Source: Sulfurimonas sp. (GTDB taxonomy: Bacteria; Campylobacterota; Campylobacteria; Campylobacterales; Sulfurimonadaceae). Taken from it: a DNA stretch of 7,442 nt. The position numbers and the translations under genes are program-made. The notes below the pieces were generated by a model that ran no database searches, was not told where the DNA came from, and saw only the letters and a list, made by a program, of their open reading frames with translations. The stretch is taken from positions 137,611 to 145,052 of the forward strand of contig NVXO02000002.1 in the NCBI GenBank assembly GCA_002733945.2, given 5' to 3'. Shown piece after piece: positions 6,085 through 7,442 of the stretch (positions within the stretch are counted from its first letter, which is position 1; each line of letters opens with the position of its first letter).

Positions 6085-7266
6085 ATGAAAAAATCGACTT
6101 ATTTAACACTCTCAATTATCACTATAGCAACTCTTCTCTCTGGCTGTGGGGACACATCTTCAGATAACCCAAGCACTTCTGCTGTAACAGGACAACTTGT
6201 AGATAACTACCTAGAAAATGTAGACTATCTCTGTGGGGACGGTACAACAGGAACAACAGATACAAATGGAAGTTTCTCCTGCTCTTCACTACCTGTAGAG
6301 TTTAAACTTCATGGCTTAAAGTTAGGAATAATTAATCAACTCAATAATGATAAGCAAGTTTTTCCTCAAGACTTAGTTGGTGTTGTAAGAACTGACTTCA
6401 ATAACACAGATGTAGTTGCGATGGCTAGATTTTTACAATCATGCGATGATGATAATGATGTAAAAAATGGTATTCGAATTAGCGATGCAATCAAAAATAG
6501 TTTAACCGCTGATATAGATTTTAATTCTGCTGACATTAGTGCTTATGCAGCAGATGCCAACATAACTTTAATCGATGAGAACACTACTACGCAGCACCTT
6601 ACAGATACTACACAACTAGTTGAGAGTATTTATAATGTGCAAAGACTTCCTCTCACTCTACAAAATGCACTTCTAACTCCATTAAGTACATTAACACAAG
6701 ATATTAAAAATACTCTTGCGTACATGGGTAATGAAGAGCGACTTGCTTATGATGTTTATAATTATCTATATAATTTTCACCTGCAAACTAATGTAGATAT
6801 TAAACAACTTACTAATATTGCAACAAAGTCAGAAGTAGTGCATATTCAGACAGTACAGCTTTTAGTACAAAAGTATATTACTTCTCCTAGTGATTTTACA
6901 AATGTTTCATTAACAAACTTGGACTTTATGTATGCTGATGTAACAAGTATGCCTGCAGGAGTATATGATATAGCAGAGATTCAAACACTCTATAATGAGC
7001 TTATAATAAAAGGTTCACAATCTCAACAAGATGCCTTAGAGGTTGGTTGTATGATTGAGGTTGTCGATATCAATGATTTAGCCGCGGATATAACAATTGC
7101 AAAAGATTCAAATGCTAGTGATGTTGTAGCTGCGTTTGAGTTTTTACGTGATGGAAGTTATAAGCATTATTGGGCTTTTGACAAAGGTTTAAAAAATATG
7201 GGGATCACAGATGGATGTTGTTCGTTTGATAACAACTATTGTCATCCGGAGTATCCTACAAACTAA
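6085..7266 (+). CDS. Lipoprotein with C-terminal DUF2202 (ferritin-like) domain and Cys-rich tail
   Basis: A 393-residue predicted lipoprotein. The signal ends in the lipobox LLSGC with acceptor C21. Residues about 34-140 resemble a domain seen in many proteobacterial surface lipoproteins: GQLVDNYLENVDYLC opens it, C50 and C66 probably form a disulfide, and DDDND (121-125) is an acidic turn. The DUF2202 domain spans about 205-370 and keeps its conserved acids and histidines: E217/E218 (GNEERLAYDVY), E250/H253 (SEVVH), E325 and D328 (MIEVVDINDL) and H361 (GSYKHYWAF). This helical family is related to ferritin-like di-iron proteins, so metal binding is likely but its function is unproven. The tail adds C378, C379, C386 and H387, a possible extra metal site. 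It follows the copper receptor, shares its operator, and has no ribosome site. Metal storage, oxidation or delivery outside the cytoplasm is inference. Confidence 0.82.
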   Translation: MKKSTYLTLSIITIATLLSGCGDTSSDNPSTSAVTGQLVDNYLENVDYLCGDGTTGTTDTNGSFSCSSLPVEFKLHGLKLGIINQLNNDKQVFPQDLVGVVRTDFNNTDVVAMARFLQSCDDDNDVKNGIRISDAIKNSLTADIDFNSADISAYAADANITLIDENTTTQHLTDTTQLVESIYNVQRLPLTLQNALLTPLSTLTQDIKNTLAYMGNEERLAYDVYNYLYNFHLQTNVDIKQLTNIATKSEVVHIQTVQLLVQKYITSPSDFTNVSLTNLDFMYADVTSMPAGVYDIAEIQTLYNELIIKGSQSQQDALEVGCMIEVVDINDLAADITIAKDSNASDVVAAFEFLRDGSYKHYWAFDKGLKNMGITDGCCSFDNNYCHPEYPTN

Positions 7267-7280
7267 AGTGCTCTTTTAAG

Positions 7281-7312
7281 CATGGATAATAGAATGTCTT
7301 TTATCTATGTTT
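7281..7312 (+). terminator. Possible weak terminator after the DUF2202 gene
   Basis: CATGGATAA (7281-7289) pairs with TTATCTATG (7301-7309) over 9 bp with one G-U pair, with an 11-base loop, then TTT. The stem is AT-rich, the loop long and the T run short, so termination would be weak. The position, 14 bases after the stop codon and before a separate ispG start, fits. Confidence 0.3.
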
Positions 7313-7344
7313 GATAATTAAACACCCTTTTAGTCCAAAAAAGT

Positions 7345-7350
7345 TAAAAT
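7345..7350 (+). promoter_or_regulatory. Candidate -10 box for ispG
   Basis: TAAAAT ends 7 positions before the A of the ispG ATG, so +1 would fall on the start codon. No Shine-Dalgarno is seen before the ATG. It may mark a leaderless promoter, or may be chance in AT-rich DNA. Confidence 0.3.
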
Positions 7351-7356
7351 CTTCTT

Positions 7357-7442
7357 ATGATAACAAGATACCCAACAAAAAAAATATATGTCGGCGATGT
7401 AGCAGTCGGTGGAGATGCACCAATATCTACTCAGTCGATGAC
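7357..7442 (+). CDS. ispG: IspG (4-hydroxy-3-methylbut-2-enyl diphosphate synthase), N-terminal fragment
   Basis: Twenty-eight codons are visible before the window ends. The start [20 protein letters not shown] followed by APISTQSMT is the strongly conserved N-terminus of IspG (GcpE): R4-Y-P-T-K, VG-VGG-API and QSMT. IspG is the iron-sulfur enzyme of the MEP isoprenoid pathway that converts methylerythritol cyclodiphosphate to HMBPP in the cytoplasm. The iron-sulfur cysteines lie beyond the window. The ATG agrees with the family start; no ribosome site precedes it. It is separated from the DUF2202 gene by 90 bases and probably has its own promoter. Confidence 0.93.
   Translation, partial: MITRYPTKKIYVGDVAVGGDAPISTQSM

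Noticed and set aside
1..7442. tRNA or rRNA genes, CRISPR arrays, insertion sequences
   Set aside because: No tRNA-like cloverleaf, rRNA segment, regularly spaced repeat array, transposase or terminal inverted repeats were seen on reading the intergenic regions.

Overview
The window is A+T-rich bacterial DNA with the style of Campylobacterota, most like the Sulfurimonas/Sulfuricurvum-type free-living members. The signs are an Aer/CetB-like PAS protein, AAGGA-type ribosome sites a few bases before ATG or TTG starts, TATAAT-like -10 boxes without clear -35 boxes, and an RsmG, an alanine racemase and an IspG that all look typical of that phylum. The taxon is inferred from protein style, not from a marker search.

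Layout. (1) 24-976: two divergent sensory genes, a stand-alone CZB zinc-binding protein on the minus strand and a soluble Aer-like PAS protein on the plus strand, share a short promoter region. (2) 1022-2759: a tight four-gene operon holds rsmG, a one-helix protein with a four-cysteine zinc motif, an unrecognised 130-residue protein, and an NlpC/P60 cell-wall hydrolase lipoprotein. (3) 3878-2756, minus strand: alr (alanine racemase) is preceded by an overlapping 45-codon membrane-protein ORF. Alr converges on the hydrolase gene, and the two stop codons share one CTAG. (4) 3975-7266: a TonB-dependent outer-membrane receptor of the OprC/NosA copper type is followed by a lipoprotein with a DUF2202 (ferritin-like) domain and a cysteine-rich tail. 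(5) 7357-end: the first 28 codons of ispG.

The most interesting signal is in region 4. Both the copper-type receptor and the DUF2202 lipoprotein are preceded by the same exact direct repeat, TAACACT-N4-TAACACT (11-bp period, the geometry of OmpR/PhoB-family response-regulator sites). In both places a -10-like hexamer lies 7 bp downstream. This suggests a small metal-responsive regulon: a copper-uptake receptor working with a periplasm-facing ferritin-like lipoprotein. The receptor carries the CxxxM (C106-M110) and HxM (H308-M310) motifs reported as copper ligands in OprC.

A second theme is start-site architecture. Most genes here have a recognisable AAGG/AAGGA site. Three (the 45-codon ORF, the DUF2202 lipoprotein and ispG) have none, but have a -10-like hexamer placed so that transcription would begin at, or three bases before, the start codon. 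They are candidates for leaderless translation.
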